DNA of 64,000 bases from Rhodopirellula sp. SM50. GTDB lineage: Bacteria > Planctomycetota > Planctomycetia > Pirellulales > Pirellulaceae. Under the pieces are notes generated by a model, which did not search any database, was not told the DNA's origin, and was given only the letters and a program-made list of their open reading frames with translations. The position numbers were made by a program, and so were the translations under genes. Shown one piece after another: positions 9,614-19,215 of this stretch. The stretch covers positions 1-64,000 of the forward strand of contig NZ_NTFY01000008.1 of NCBI RefSeq assembly GCF_002289565.1. The letters are read 5' to 3'. The first letter of the stretch is position 1. Every line of letters starts with the position of its first letter.

Positions 9614-10929
9614 TGATTGCGACCTTTGCCCTGTTGATCATTGCCGGCTTGTACCTGGCGATTTTGATCTTGACGATCGTGTTTGCCGTCAACGCTAAAT
9701 CGACCGCCGGTCGCGTCGGATCGATCTTGGCCGGACTGTTTTTGCTGTTGGTGGTGCCAATGTTTTTCCTGGTCGCCACGTTTACCCTGCGGATGGAATC
9801 GAGCCAAGAGACGCCCCGCAGCAGCCAAACCGCTGTGACCGGCGTGGTGGAGTCCTTGCTGTCGCCACAATCGAACGACGCGGCGACTCCCGCCGCGCCG
9901 CAGGTGCCGGTTCCTACCGCTGTCGCGTCCACACCCGAGCAACCTGTGCCGCCGCCGATCGTTGAGTTGGCCGAGGAACCGTCGGTAGGTGAACAGACGC
10001 CGGGGCAATGGCGAACGACGGGTACGGAAGCGTTCACGGCAAACGTGTATCCCAGTTACTCCGCGGCAATCAGGCCGCTGACTGCCGGACTGCGAGAAAG
10101 ACTCGCAGAGAAACAAGTGCTCCAGCGCGACGAGAACGACGACGTGATCGATCCCGAAACCATTGTCGTCAGCGGGTCGGGGCCGAGCGTCGAGTCTCTG
10201 GTCCCTCCAATCACCGAACAGCTTAGCAAGCTGTTTCCCGGCGTCGTCGTCCGGTCGGTCGGCACCGTGCCTGCGGAACCCAACGAGAATCAGCTTTCGG
10301 TTCATCTGATCGTCTCTGCGGCGAGCTCGCAACCGGCGACATGGGATCGTCAACAACGGATCGAGAACGGATTGTTGACCTGCACCCTGCAATCCGCTCA
10401 GCGACAAACCTCGTTTCAGGCCTTTGTCACCGAAAAGCCTTGGGTCGAATCGTTGGATCAGTTCGTTTCGATGTATCCGCGACGCAATTTTGTCGTCGGC
10501 TACTCCGGCGAACTTCAGTCGTCCGAGGGGCAAGCACGCAAACAGGCGTTGTCCGATGCGGTTCGCCAGGCCGCGATCGATTTTCGCGGCAAGCCGTATG
10601 CGATCATCGACGAGCGGCATGTCATCGATCGATTCGCTCAGCGACTGTCGCGTTCCTACGGTGACGTTTGGCGGGAGGCTGTCTTGGTCGAAGTGCCTGA
10701 TTCGCAGCAGGTCAGCAACGCGAGAATGACGGCCGCGGAAGCGTTTCAACGATCCTCGATGGGCAAGCTTTCAAAGGCCGTCGGGATATTGGTTCTGGTC
10801 GTCGTGACCGTTGTCATGTGCCTGGGGTTGAACTGGGTCACCCAAGGTTATTATCGCAGCCAGGTCATGTTAGGATTGGCGAGCGTCGTGATCATGGGCT
10901 TCCTGCTCGCCGTCATGTTTATCAGTTGA
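9610..10929 (+). CDS. operon membrane protein of unknown function
   Basis: A 439-residue protein with two N-terminal membrane segments (about 4-28 and 38-60), a Pro/Ala-rich linker (about 70-135), a large soluble domain (about 135-375) and two C-terminal membrane segments (about 383-405 and 415-438). The soluble domain would face the periplasm if the termini are cytoplasmic. I recognise no family. Its start codon overlaps the kinase stop (ATGA), and it ends 8 bases before the sigma-factor start, so it is clearly part of the same operon. A role as sensor or partner of the kinase is an inference from position only. Confidence 0.8.
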   Translation: MMIATFALLIIAGLYLAILILTIVFAVNAKSTAGRVGSILAGLFLLLVVPMFFLVATFTLRMESSQETPRSSQTAVTGVVESLLSPQSNDAATPAAPQVPVPTAVASTPEQPVPPPIVELAEEPSVGEQTPGQWRTTGTEAFTANVYPSYSAAIRPLTAGLRERLAEKQVLQRDENDDVIDPETIVVSGSGPSVESLVPPITEQLSKLFPGVVVRSVGTVPAEPNENQLSVHLIVSAASSQPATWDRQQRIENGLLTCTLQSAQRQTSFQAFVTEKPWVESLDQFVSMYPRRNFVVGYSGELQSSEGQARKQALSDAVRQAAIDFRGKPYAIIDERHVIDRFAQRLSRSYGDVWREAVLVEVPDSQQVSNARMTAAEAFQRSSMGKLSKAVGILVLVVVTVVMCLGLNWVTQGYYRSQVMLGLASVVIMGFLLAVMFIS

Positions 10930-10937
10930 CCCATTCA

Positions 10938-11864
10938 ATGAACGAAGTCGACGAACATCTCCTGGAATTGGTCCAATCCGGTGATCAAGAGGGGTGGCGA
11001 CAGTTCGTCGATCGTTTCCAGCGACGGTTGATCGCGTTTGCGGTCAAACGCGTTGGATCGGTGGCCACCGCAGAGGATCTGGTCCAAGAGACGTTCATCT
11101 CGTTTTTGTCGTCGCAGGAAAATTATCGCGCCGACGGTGAATTGGAATCGTTTCTGTTTCAGATTCTGCGTTATCGCATCATCGACCATTACCGTCGCAG
11201 CGGCATCCATCGGGAGGTTCCTGTCTGTGACTTCATCAAGTCCGATGCAAATGAGGTCGTCACGGCCGCGGTGTCAACCGAACCCGGCGTCAGCTGGTAC
11301 GCCCGTCGCGACGAGCAAGACGAGCGAGCGACCAGTGCGCTGGCCGGCGCGGTGCGTCGCCTGGCGCAATTCCTTCAAACGGGCGAGCGATTCAAAGAAC
11401 TGCAGATCGCCGAAGGCTTGTTCTTCGCGCGGCGACGTAACCGGGAATTGGCCGCGGTGATGACCAGCAGCGAAAACGAAATCGCCGTGGTCAAACGACG
11501 CTTGATCGGGCGACTGCGAGACGATTTGAGTCAATCGTCGGAGCCCTTGGGGGACTGGGGAAGCGACATGACATTGGCCAGTGACCTGTTGAGTCGCGTC
11601 TGGGAATCGCAGCGACCGAGTTGTCCCAAGCGAAGTACGTTGGGCAAATTCACGCTCGGCATTTTGCCACCGGCGTGGGCGGAATACGTCGAGTTTCACG
11701 TCCGAACCCTGGGGTGCTCCTTTTGCCGCGCCAACCTGGACGAACTCAATCCGGATACGTCGCCGGACGAGCACGACGTCGCCCGCGGTCGACTGTTCGA
11801 ATCGACGATCGGCTTTTTCAGTGCGTCGATGGGGCCGGATGATGAGGGTCCCCAACCTGAATGA
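10938..11864 (+). CDS. ECF-type RNA polymerase sigma factor with C-terminal Cys/His tail
   Basis: A 308-residue protein. Region 2 is recognisable (about 5-85: GWRQFVDRFQRRLIAF, AEDLVQETFISF, ESFLFQILRYRIIDHYRR). The region corresponding to sigma region 4 (about 150-200) is weaker (RNRELAAVMTSSENEIAVVKRRLIGRLR). Beyond it is an extension of about 100 residues with Cys residues in a H-x5-C-x2-C pattern, recalling the zinc-binding motif of anti-sigma factors. The start MNEVDEHLL at 10938 is preferred over an upstream ATG at 10818, which would overlap the previous gene by 112 bases and add an atypical, basic stretch. It is the last gene of the FHA/kinase operon. The extension may be a built-in regulatory domain (inference). 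Confidence 0.85.
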   Translation: MNEVDEHLLELVQSGDQEGWRQFVDRFQRRLIAFAVKRVGSVATAEDLVQETFISFLSSQENYRADGELESFLFQILRYRIIDHYRRSGIHREVPVCDFIKSDANEVVTAAVSTEPGVSWYARRDEQDERATSALAGAVRRLAQFLQTGERFKELQIAEGLFFARRRNRELAAVMTSSENEIAVVKRRLIGRLRDDLSQSSEPLGDWGSDMTLASDLLSRVWESQRPSCPKRSTLGKFTLGILPPAWAEYVEFHVRTLGCSFCRANLDELNPDTSPDEHDVARGRLFESTIGFFSASMGPDDEGPQPE

Positions 11865-11915
11865 CACCGTCACCACGGATTGAATCGGGAAAGAGTAACA
11901 AGGGATTCAGCAACC

Positions 11916-12136
11916 GTTGGTGTCTAGCCTTTAGGCGATTTCCGGTCGCTGCTTCGCAGCGACCGTGGGCGGCTAAAGCCCAATACCGCTAAGTTAAGCG
12001 TCGTTTTTTCAGATGAGGGTCCGTAGGCTCGCGCCAAACGGCTGATATTCGTTTGATATCAGCCGGTTCGCGCCAGCGTCCGGGCCCTCTGATTTATGTT
12101 AACTTAGCGGTATTGGGCTAAAGCCTGTACACCAAC
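11916..12136. repeat. nested 221-bp palindrome, family R2 full copy
   Basis: The outer arms (11916-11934 and 12118-12136) are imperfect. The next pair, 11971-11997 and 12099-12125, is a perfect 27-base inverted repeat. The centre holds CGGCTGATAT/ATATCAGCCG (12039-12065). A small side hairpin GGTCGCTGC/GCAGCGACC sits at 11943-11963. It fills the gap between the convergent sigma-factor and sulfatase genes and could also act as a bidirectional terminator. Confidence 0.75.
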
Positions 12137-12158
12137 ACGTATGCCCGATTGATTCCCG

Positions 12159-13937
12159 TCAATGCCTATTTTTTCTCGGGTTTAGTGGCAACACGTCAGC
12201 GCGCTCGGCGTAGGCCTGCCACATGGCCGCCAACTGTTCGACCCGTTCGGGTTGATCGTCGGCAAGGTTGTGTTGCTCACTGCGATCGTTCGCGATGTTG
12301 TACAGTTCCCATTTCCCCTTAACGCCCTTGGCGACCAATTTGTAATCGCCGACGCGAATCGCGCGATTGCCTTCGTGTTCCCAGTAGATCGCTTCGCGGT
12401 CGATCGGTTTCCCCTCAAACGTCGGCACCAAGCTCTTGCCTTCCATCGGCTTGATTTTGTGACCGCCGTGGAAAACGGTCGGATACTCTGCACCGGCGAC
12501 GTCGACCGCGGTCGCCATTAAATCGACCAGGTGCCCGGGCGTGTGTTCCAGTTCGCCATGACGGGTGACCTTTGCCGGCCAGTGGACGATCAACGGCGTC
12601 GAGATGCCACCTTCGTGGGTCCAGTGTTTGTATTCTCGAAAGGGTGTGTTGGAGACGGTCGCCCAGGCGCGTCCGTAACCGATGTAGGTGTCGGCCGGTC
12701 CTGCCATCACCCCCTTGCCCGTCCGGACCGGGAATCCGTCGCGGGTTTGCTTGGGCTGCATGTCGGGCTGCAGATAATCGACGGGCAATTCGGGTAGAGG
12801 CGCCGTTTCGCGGCGTGGTTTGCCGTTGCCGCCCCGGCCATAGCCTTCGGCGCAGCCGCCGTTGTCTTGGAAGAAACAGATCAGCGTGTTTTCAAACTCG
12901 CCGGTATCACGGAGCGCTTCGACGATCCGTCCGATGCCCTGGTCCATGTTGTCGATCATCGCAGCGTAGACTTCCATATTGCGTTTCTCCCACTCCCAGA
13001 ACTCGGTTTCTTTGGCCGCTTCGGGGACGAGAAAGTTTGTCGTCGCTTTCGGATCGATGACGCCAAGCTCGATCATTTTTTGGTAGCGCGCCGCGCGGAT
13101 GGCGTCGTAGCCGGCGTCATATTTCCCTTGGTACTTTTCAATGTCCTTTTCCAAGGCATGCATCGGCCAGTGGGCGGCGGTAAAGCTGACGTACAGGAAG
13201 AAAGGTTGATCACCGGTTTCGAAATGATGTTCGTTGATGAAGCGAACGGCGTGATCGGCGATCGCATCGGTGTAGTAATACGTGCCGTTGGTTTGATCCT
13301 CTGGGCCGTATTCGGGATCGGCCGCGGGCGAGATGTATTGGTTGTTTCGGGTCAACGTGTTGGGATCAAAGAAGCTACCGGCGCCGTGGATGGTCCCGTA
13401 AAAGCGGTCGAACCCGCGTTGGCGAGGCCAGTTGTGTTTGTCGGCTTCGCTTTCCGGTCGGATCATTTTGGTGACGTGCCACTTTCCCGACAGGTACGTC
13501 CGGTAACCGGCCGGCTTGAGAGCTTCGGCCAAGGTGACACAATTTCGGTTCAGATCGCCGCGGTACCCGTCGTAGCCGCGATCGTTCATCATGTGACCGA
13601 TCCCTGCCTGGTGCGGATACAACCCGGTCAGCAGACTCGCCCGCGTCGGGCAGCAGCGGGCGGTGTTGTAGAACTGGGTGTAACGCAGCCCGTGTTCGGC
13701 GAACGCGTTCAAGTTCGGTGTCTCGATCTCGCTGCCGTAACACCCGATATCCGAATAGCCCATGTCATCGGACATGATGTACAGGATGTTCGGGCGAGTG
13801 GCCGATTGGGCCGGCAGACGCCCCACGCAAAGCATGGAGACGAGCAGTGCGATCCCGACCAGGCTTGCAACGGCCATGGATCGGTTGTGCAACCGCCTGG
13901 CGATCGATCGCGTCAACTTGCCGAACGTCTGTGTCAT
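12159..13937 (-). CDS. secreted sulfatase (arylsulfatase family, formylglycine type)
   Basis: A 592-residue protein from the chosen start. Basic residues and a hydrophobic stretch (about 20-44, ending LPAQSA) form a signal peptide. The mature part opens with RPNILYIMSDDMGYSDIGCYG, typical of the sulfatase metal site. The motif CCPTRASLLTG (Cys95-x-Pro-x-Arg) is the signature that is oxidised to formylglycine by a maturase, which is not in this window. The family hydrolyses sulfate esters, in planctomycetes usually on algal polysaccharides. An ATG at 13979 would start the protein inside repeat copy 3; the ATG at 13937, with AGGGA upstream and a proper signal peptide after it, is better. The repeat therefore lies in the leader, 10 bases or so before the start. 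Confidence 0.93.
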   Translation of the reverse strand: MTQTFGKLTRSIARRLHNRSMAVASLVGIALLVSMLCVGRLPAQSATRPNILYIMSDDMGYSDIGCYGSEIETPNLNAFAEHGLRYTQFYNTARCCPTRASLLTGLYPHQAGIGHMMNDRGYDGYRGDLNRNCVTLAEALKPAGYRTYLSGKWHVTKMIRPESEADKHNWPRQRGFDRFYGTIHGAGSFFDPNTLTRNNQYISPAADPEYGPEDQTNGTYYYTDAIADHAVRFINEHHFETGDQPFFLYVSFTAAHWPMHALEKDIEKYQGKYDAGYDAIRAARYQKMIELGVIDPKATTNFLVPEAAKETEFWEWEKRNMEVYAAMIDNMDQGIGRIVEALRDTGEFENTLICFFQDNGGCAEGYGRGGNGKPRRETAPLPELPVDYLQPDMQPKQTRDGFPVRTGKGVMAGPADTYIGYGRAWATVSNTPFREYKHWTHEGGISTPLIVHWPAKVTRHGELEHTPGHLVDLMATAVDVAGAEYPTVFHGGHKIKPMEGKSLVPTFEGKPIDREAIYWEHEGNRAIRVGDYKLVAKGVKGKWELYNIANDRSEQHNLADDQPERVEQLAAMWQAYAERADVLPLNPRKNRH

Positions 13938-13953
13938 GTTGGATCCCTGACTG

Positions 13954-14087
13954 GCAACGCTGTGAAGCATTTTTCCCATGTGTTTCTTGAGGTTTTAGCG
14001 GCAGGGCGCGAGCCCTCCGGTTCTTCATCTCTGCCACAACACCGGAGGGCTCGCGCCCTGCCGCTAAAAAATGCTTCACAGCGTTGC
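13954..14087 (+). repeat. 134-bp palindromic element, copy 3, upstream of the sulfatase
   Basis: Same orientation and length as copy 1 and almost the same sequence. Flanking 7-mers CTGACTG (13947-13953) and CTAACTG (14088-14094) match at 6 of 7 positions and look like a target duplication. It lies between the sulfatase start and any upstream promoter, so the mRNA leader would carry a long hairpin. Confidence 0.88.
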
Positions 14088-14219
14088 CTAACTGGGGTAT
14101 GCGGCTGAGCGACGCTGTGTCTTTTCCAGGCTGCGTCCGTGTGGGGGAGATCTGGTGCTTGATAGTCTCCTTGGTCTGATCGGCGAAGTCAAATGTCGGA
14201 GTTTGGATTCGCGATTGGG

Positions 14220-15140
14220 CTAGCGGAATTGGTAGTCGGAGCTGTTCTTGTCGAAGTCTTTGGGTGTCAACCCGACGTTCAGTTGTAGATCACAGTAGGC
14301 ATAGCGTTCGATCAGGACGGGCTGATCATCGTCTTCGTTGGGCCAATCGTATGCTTCAAACCGAGTCGGCAATTGCAGTTCTTTGTCGATGTAGACTCGG
14401 GCGCAATGAAACGGCAAACCGTCCCGCCGCTCGGGATGGATGACTTCGAAGAGTCTGCAAGAACGTCCATCAACGTCGACATCTTCGACCACGTTGGTCT
14501 GGCACTCGCCGCCGGCCAATTCGATGCTGCCGAACTCGATCATCCGTTCGACCAGACGCTGGATTCCGAAATCGTGAATCGTGTACCGACTGTTTTGCGT
14601 CGCCATCTCGCTGGTCGGTTCAATCAGTGCGGTGAGGAATGCCAACCGCGATCCGCCTTTGCGGACAAGCATTTTGCCGTCGTTTTGACCGTCGATCCAA
14701 AGCACCTCTCGGCCTTTGATTGATTCGGGTGCTTTGTACTTGAGATAGATGCTGATCGAGCCATTGCCTTCCGCGTCCGGTTCATCGTGATGTTTGACTT
14801 TGGCTTGGCAGCACTTGACACTTTGAAGCTGTCCGTCGATCCGTTCCTGGGCGATCAGCGTGCAGGTGTAATCTTTGATGTCGCGACGACAGCGTTCCAA
14901 GCTTTCTTGTCCCTGGATCAAGATCGCACGTAGCGGGTTCAGCGAATCGGTTGGGCGGGCTGCGGCCTTTTCGATCCCGACACGCTGCTGCCCGACACGC
15001 TGCGGGTTGGACTTGACGGTGTTGGAGCGAACCAAAAGGGTTGACGATTGCGGCGGCGTGTCTTCGGCGGCCAGCGGGGCGGTTGTCAGTGCCAACAGTG
15101 CGACCGCGGGCAACCAATGCGCGGAGGGAGACGGTTTCAT
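14220..15140 (-). CDS. DUF1571 family exported protein
   Basis: A 306-residue protein with an N-terminal signal peptide (KPSPSAHWLPAVALLALTTAPLAAED). The body matches the planctomycete DUF1571 family as I know it: LERCRRDIKDYTCTLIAQERIDGQLQ followed by KYKAPESIKGREVLWIDG and a beta-rich C-terminus. The family's function is unknown. Residues 50-80 are rich in Arg/Gln/Ser. The gene is transcribed toward the sulfatase and separated from it by about 280 bases holding repeat copy 3, so joint transcription is uncertain. The last residues (DFDKNSSDYQF) are a typical family ending. Confidence 0.85.
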   Translation of the reverse strand: MKPSPSAHWLPAVALLALTTAPLAAEDTPPQSSTLLVRSNTVKSNPQRVGQQRVGIEKAAARPTDSLNPLRAILIQGQESLERCRRDIKDYTCTLIAQERIDGQLQSVKCCQAKVKHHDEPDAEGNGSISIYLKYKAPESIKGREVLWIDGQNDGKMLVRKGGSRLAFLTALIEPTSEMATQNSRYTIHDFGIQRLVERMIEFGSIELAGGECQTNVVEDVDVDGRSCRLFEVIHPERRDGLPFHCARVYIDKELQLPTRFEAYDWPNEDDDQPVLIERYAYCDLQLNVGLTPKDFDKNSSDYQFR

Positions 15141-15552
15141 GATTCATGGCTCCAGTTGTTCAATTTGCGTTGCAGGTCTCGATTTGCATTTCCACGCCAC
15201 AAGCAAGTTGCCTGCCGTTGACCGGCCAGGCTGGTTGATTTGGCGTCAACCACGCAGTCTCCAGATGTTCTACGCATGCTAGGCGGATCGGGATCGGCAA
15301 CGCTCGGGGGGAAGGAAACGGAAAAGGAAACGATGTGCCGAGATCACTCCGGCGATGATCGCCTCCTTCGGCTCGTCCCCTATGCAACTGGCGTGCCCGT
15401 ATCGCACCGAGACGCGGAACAGCGAGCCATTGCGACGGGTGATCCTTCAAGACAACGGGGCTCCAGCTACACTATCGTCCGTCGGCAGCACTCGTCCGCG
15501 TCCGGCGTCGCCCTGCCGTCCCGCCACTCGCCCCTTGAACGTTCACTGCGCC
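15141..15552. other. divergent intergenic region
   Basis: This 412-base gap lies between the DUF1571 gene (minus) and the amidohydrolase (plus). The reading frame of the amidohydrolase is open back to 15355, but the upstream 66 residues are Arg/Pro-rich and precede the signal peptide, so I leave them out. I see no repeat or recognisable promoter motif. Confidence 0.5.
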
Positions 15553-18500
15553 ATGCTCTCCCGCTTTAAGATTTTGCTGACCGGCTTGCCCGTATTTTGT
15601 TTTGTCGTCGTGACGCTCCACGCCGTCGCCGCCGACGCGGACACGTCGCAAGAATGGGCCATTGAGGACTACCCCGCCCCGAGTCGCCAACAGTCGATCG
15701 ACTGCGACACGGGAACTTGGATGAACCTGGATGTCAGTCCCGACGGAACCCAGCTGGTCTTTGATCTGCTCGGCGACCTGTACCTGATGCCGATCACGGG
15801 AGCTGACGGAACGGAAGCGACGGGCAAGCGGTTTCCCCAAAATTTGACCAACACGGTCGCTTGGGAAATGCAGCCACGCTTTAGCCCGGACGGCAGCCAG
15901 ATCGCGATGACCAGCGACCGAATCGGCAACAACAAGAAAGGCGGCGACAACCTGTGGATCATCGCTCTCGATGGATCCTCGCCGACCCAGGTGACCAACG
16001 AGACGTATCGGCTGCTTTCCAATCCCGTGTGGTCGCCCGACGGTCAGTATCTGGTCGGTCGCAAACACTTCACCAGCCGGCGGTCGCTCGGTGCCGGCGA
16101 GTTTTGGATGTACCACCGCGACGCGGTTGCCAGTGGTGCGACCGCGGGCGTGCAACTGACCAAGCGTCCCAACGACCAAAAGGATGTCAACGAGCAGGTT
16201 TTCTCACCCGACGGATGCTATCTGTATTACAGCCAAGACGTGACGCCGGGCGACACCTTTGAATACGACAAGAATTCGCACCAGGGCATTTACGCGATCA
16301 AGCGGTTGGACCTGATCGACGGCACGACGGAAACCCTGATCCGCGGGCCCGGCGGAGCCTGCCGCCCGACACCGTCGCCGGATGGAAAAACACTGGCATT
16401 CGTACGCCGTGTCGGGGCGAAGACCGGATTGCATTTGTTCGATTTGAAATCGGGCGAGATTCGATTGGTCGATGACAACCTGGAACGTGACATGCAAGAA
16501 TCGTGGGCGATCCACGGCGTCTACAGCGCGTTTGATTTCACCCCCGACGGTCGATCCATCGTGATTTGGGCGAAAGGGAAAATCCGCCGGATTGATCTGG
16601 AAAGCGGCGATTCCGAAATCATCCCGTTCCGCATCCGCGACAAGCGCACCGTCAAGACCGTTGTTCGCCACAAGACGCCGGTCGCCGAAGACAGTTTCGA
16701 TGTCAAGATGTTGCGCGACGTCTGTGTGTCGCCGACCGGTGACCGCGTCGCCTATCAAGCACTCGGATACATCTACGTCAAATCCCTGCCCGACGGTGCC
16801 CCCGTTCGTTTGACCGAACAAACCCGGCACTTTGAATTTGCACCGTGTTTTTCCCGTGACGGCAACTACATCGTTTACACCACTTGGAACGATCGTGATC
16901 TCGGAACGATTCGGATCGCCTCGACCGATCCGGCGGCCGACGAAAACTGGATCGTGACCGAGCAACCGGGACACTACACAAACCCGACGTTTTCGCCCGA
17001 TGGGAAACGGGTGGTGTTTGAACGCCGCGGCGGCGGCCACCTGCGGTCGGCGCTGTGGTCACGTGAACAAGGGATTTATCAAATCAATTGGCGTGACGGA
17101 GTGGCAGAGCAGATCACCAAATCGGGGAGCGATCCACAGTTCGCCGCCTCGGGCGATCGGATTTTTTTGACGCGACGCAGCGGCGGAAAAGAATCCGACA
17201 ACGTCACCCTGTATTCGGTCGACCTTTCCGGCCAACACGCCCGCGATCACTACACGAGTGACTGGGCGACCGAGATGCAGATCTCGCCGGACGGCAAGTC
17301 GCTGGCGTTGATCGAGCGGTTTCATGTCTATGTCACTCCCTTTATTCACGCCCCGTCGGCGATCAAGGTTGGTCCCGGCGGGAAGGGGTTGCCGATCGCC
17401 AAGCTCAGCGAACAAGCCGGTGACTTTGTGCATTTTTCCGGTGACGGTTCGGCATTGCACTGGTCCCTCGGACCGGAACTGTTCAGCTGCGACGTTTCCC
17501 GAGCGATGATCAAGTTGGCAGGCGCCGGTGCTGAACCGGACGTTGCTCCATCGGATCAGGCGGAAACAGAGCAGGCTGATGGGCAAGCAGATGCCCCGGC
17601 CGTCCAGAACGTCCACATCGGCTTCACCCATCCCCACGCCAAACCTGATCAAACCCGTGCACTCGTCGGCGGCAAGATCGTCACCATGGGCCCGGCCGGG
17701 GTGATCGAAGACGGGGTCGTCTTGATCCGCGGCAATCGAATCGTTGCCGTGGGAAGTCGCGAGGATGTCGATTTGCCTGACGATGCGATCAAAACCAATC
17801 TCAAGGGCCAAATCGTGTTGCCGGGTTTGATCGACACCCACGCCCACGGAGCCCAAGCGACCGACGGCATCACGCCTCAACAGAACTGGATTGATTACGC
17901 CCGTCTGGCGTTCGGCGTCACCACGATCCATGACCCCAGCAATGACACGCACAGCATTTTCGCAGCCAGCGAAATGACCAAGGCGGGCGTGATCGATGCC
18001 CCACGAACGTTTTCGACCGGCAAGATCCTGTACGGTGCGACGGGCTCCTACAAAGCCGAAATCGAATCCCTGGCCGACGCCGAGTTTCATCTCAAACGGA
18101 TGAAGGCCGTCGGGGCGTTCAGTGTGAAAAGCTACAACCAACCACGACGCGATCAACGACAACAGGTCTTGGCGGCGGCTCGAAAGCTGGACATGTTGGT
18201 CGTCCCCGAAGGCGGTTCGACGTTCATGCACAACATGACGATGATCGTCGATGGACACACCGGAATCGAACACACCCTGCCGGTGCAAACGGCCTATGAC
18301 GACGTCACGGATCTATGGCGAGACACCGGCGTGGGATACACGCCGACGTTGAACGTCGCCTACGGGGGACTCTCGGGCGAGCGTTATTGGTATCAGATCG
18401 ACGATCTGTGGTTGCACACACGGTTGAAAACGTTTATCCCGCCCCACATCTTGAACCCCCGCGCCCGCCGCCGCGAAAAATCACCGTTGGAAGACTACAA

Positions 18501-18951
18501 CCACATCAAGGTCGCGGAGATCGCCAGACAAGTGGTCGAGCAGGGCGGGCTGGTTCAAACCGGTGGTCATGGTCAGCTTCCGGGAATCTGCACGCACTGG
18601 GAAATGTGGAGTTTTGTGCAGGGAGGAATGACTCCCATGCAGGCGCTCACGTGTGGAACGATCAACGGAGCGAAGTACTTGGGGCTGGATGACGATCTGG
18701 GATCGATCGAAGCGGGCAAGTTGGCGGACCTGATCGTGATCCGCCGGGGAGCCGATCCGACCAAGCAGATTCGCGACTCCGAAAAGATCCAATTCGTGAT
18801 CGCCAACGGCAACCTGTTCGAAGCCGACCGGATGAATCGCATCGGAGACAACGCGCCCCGGGCGGAGTTCTTTTGGGAAGCCAACGCCGGTGCGGGCGTG
18901 TTGGCGACGGCATCCGAATCGGTCGGTTGCAGCTGCCATCGCGGCAGGTAG
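15553..18951 (+). CDS. exported TolB-like propeller / amidohydrolase fusion
   Basis: A 1132-residue protein. The start at 15553 gives a signal peptide (MLSRFKILLTGLPVFCFVVVT..AVAA). Residues about 40-640 are repeated PD40/WD40-like blades (DVSPDGTQLVFD, RFSPDGSQIAMTSD, TFSPDGKRVVFERRG, QISPDGKSLALI), as in TolB and in the N-domain of some peptidases. Residues about 695-1110 are an amidohydrolase: opening strand ALVGGKIVTMGPAGVIEDGVVLIRG, metal motif DTHAHG and later GGHGQLPGICTHWE, ending IEAGKLADLIVI. Such fusions are common in planctomycetes; the substrate is not known. The protein probably acts in the periplasm. The last 20 residues are Cys-containing and poorly conserved in appearance. 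Confidence 0.88.
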   Translation: MLSRFKILLTGLPVFCFVVVTLHAVAADADTSQEWAIEDYPAPSRQQSIDCDTGTWMNLDVSPDGTQLVFDLLGDLYLMPITGADGTEATGKRFPQNLTNTVAWEMQPRFSPDGSQIAMTSDRIGNNKKGGDNLWIIALDGSSPTQVTNETYRLLSNPVWSPDGQYLVGRKHFTSRRSLGAGEFWMYHRDAVASGATAGVQLTKRPNDQKDVNEQVFSPDGCYLYYSQDVTPGDTFEYDKNSHQGIYAIKRLDLIDGTTETLIRGPGGACRPTPSPDGKTLAFVRRVGAKTGLHLFDLKSGEIRLVDDNLERDMQESWAIHGVYSAFDFTPDGRSIVIWAKGKIRRIDLESGDSEIIPFRIRDKRTVKTVVRHKTPVAEDSFDVKMLRDVCVSPTGDRVAYQALGYIYVKSLPDGAPVRLTEQTRHFEFAPCFSRDGNYIVYTTWNDRDLGTIRIASTDPAADENWIVTEQPGHYTNPTFSPDGKRVVFERRGGGHLRSALWSREQGIYQINWRDGVAEQITKSGSDPQFAASGDRIFLTRRSGGKESDNVTLYSVDLSGQHARDHYTSDWATEMQISPDGKSLALIERFHVYVTPFIHAPSAIKVGPGGKGLPIAKLSEQAGDFVHFSGDGSALHWSLGPELFSCDVSRAMIKLAGAGAEPDVAPSDQAETEQADGQADAPAVQNVHIGFTHPHAKPDQTRALVGGKIVTMGPAGVIEDGVVLIRGNRIVAVGSREDVDLPDDAIKTNLKGQIVLPGLIDTHAHGAQATDGITPQQNWIDYARLAFGVTTIHDPSNDTHSIFAASEMTKAGVIDAPRTFSTGKILYGATGSYKAEIESLADAEFHLKRMKAVGAFSVKSYNQPRRDQRQQVLAAARKLDMLVVPEGGSTFMHNMTMIVDGHTGIEHTLPVQTAYDDVTDLWRDTGVGYTPTLNVAYGGLSGERYWYQIDDLWLHTRLKTFIPPHILNPRARRREKSPLEDYNHIKVAEIARQVVEQGGLVQTGGHGQLPGICTHWEMWSFVQGGMTPMQALTCGTINGAKYLGLDDDLGSIEAGKLADLIVIRRGADPTKQIRDSEKIQFVIANGNLFEADRMNRIGDNAPRAEFFWEANAGAGVLATASESVGCSCHRGR

Positions 18952-18989
18952 GTCACGCTGTGCGTTTCACCGGGTTACGCAACGGATCA

Positions 18990-19086
18990 CACCCACGGAT
19001 GGCAAGGCGTACCCACGGATCCCAGGCTGCTTTTCATCCGTGGGTTCGCTCTGCCATCCGTGGGTACGCTCTGCCATCCGTGGGTT
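18990..19086. repeat. CCCACGGAT repeat, family R4, copy 1
   Basis: Five occurrences of CCCACGGAT or its complement ATCCGTGGG within 97 bases, spaced by GGCAAGGCGTA, CCCAGGCTGCTTTTC and GCTCTGCC. They can fold into alternative hairpins. The same unit in the opposite orientation is at 41664-41740. It sits between the convergent amidohydrolase and amidotransferase genes. Confidence 0.7.
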
Positions 19087-19215
19087 CATTCAAATCGGGT
19101 ACTGGCGGATGCCATCAAGCAGACGCTTCCAGCGTGGCACTGAATCTCGCCGGTTTGAGTCCGCGATCCAATCAGACGGATGAGCGGCGCATGACATTGA
19201 TCGGTCAATGGACCA

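Noticed and set aside
9457-10749. 430-codon minus-strand ORF and similar long ORFs (17059-18288, 12867-14108)
   Set aside because: They are antisense to clear genes and rich in Arg and Asp, with no domain.
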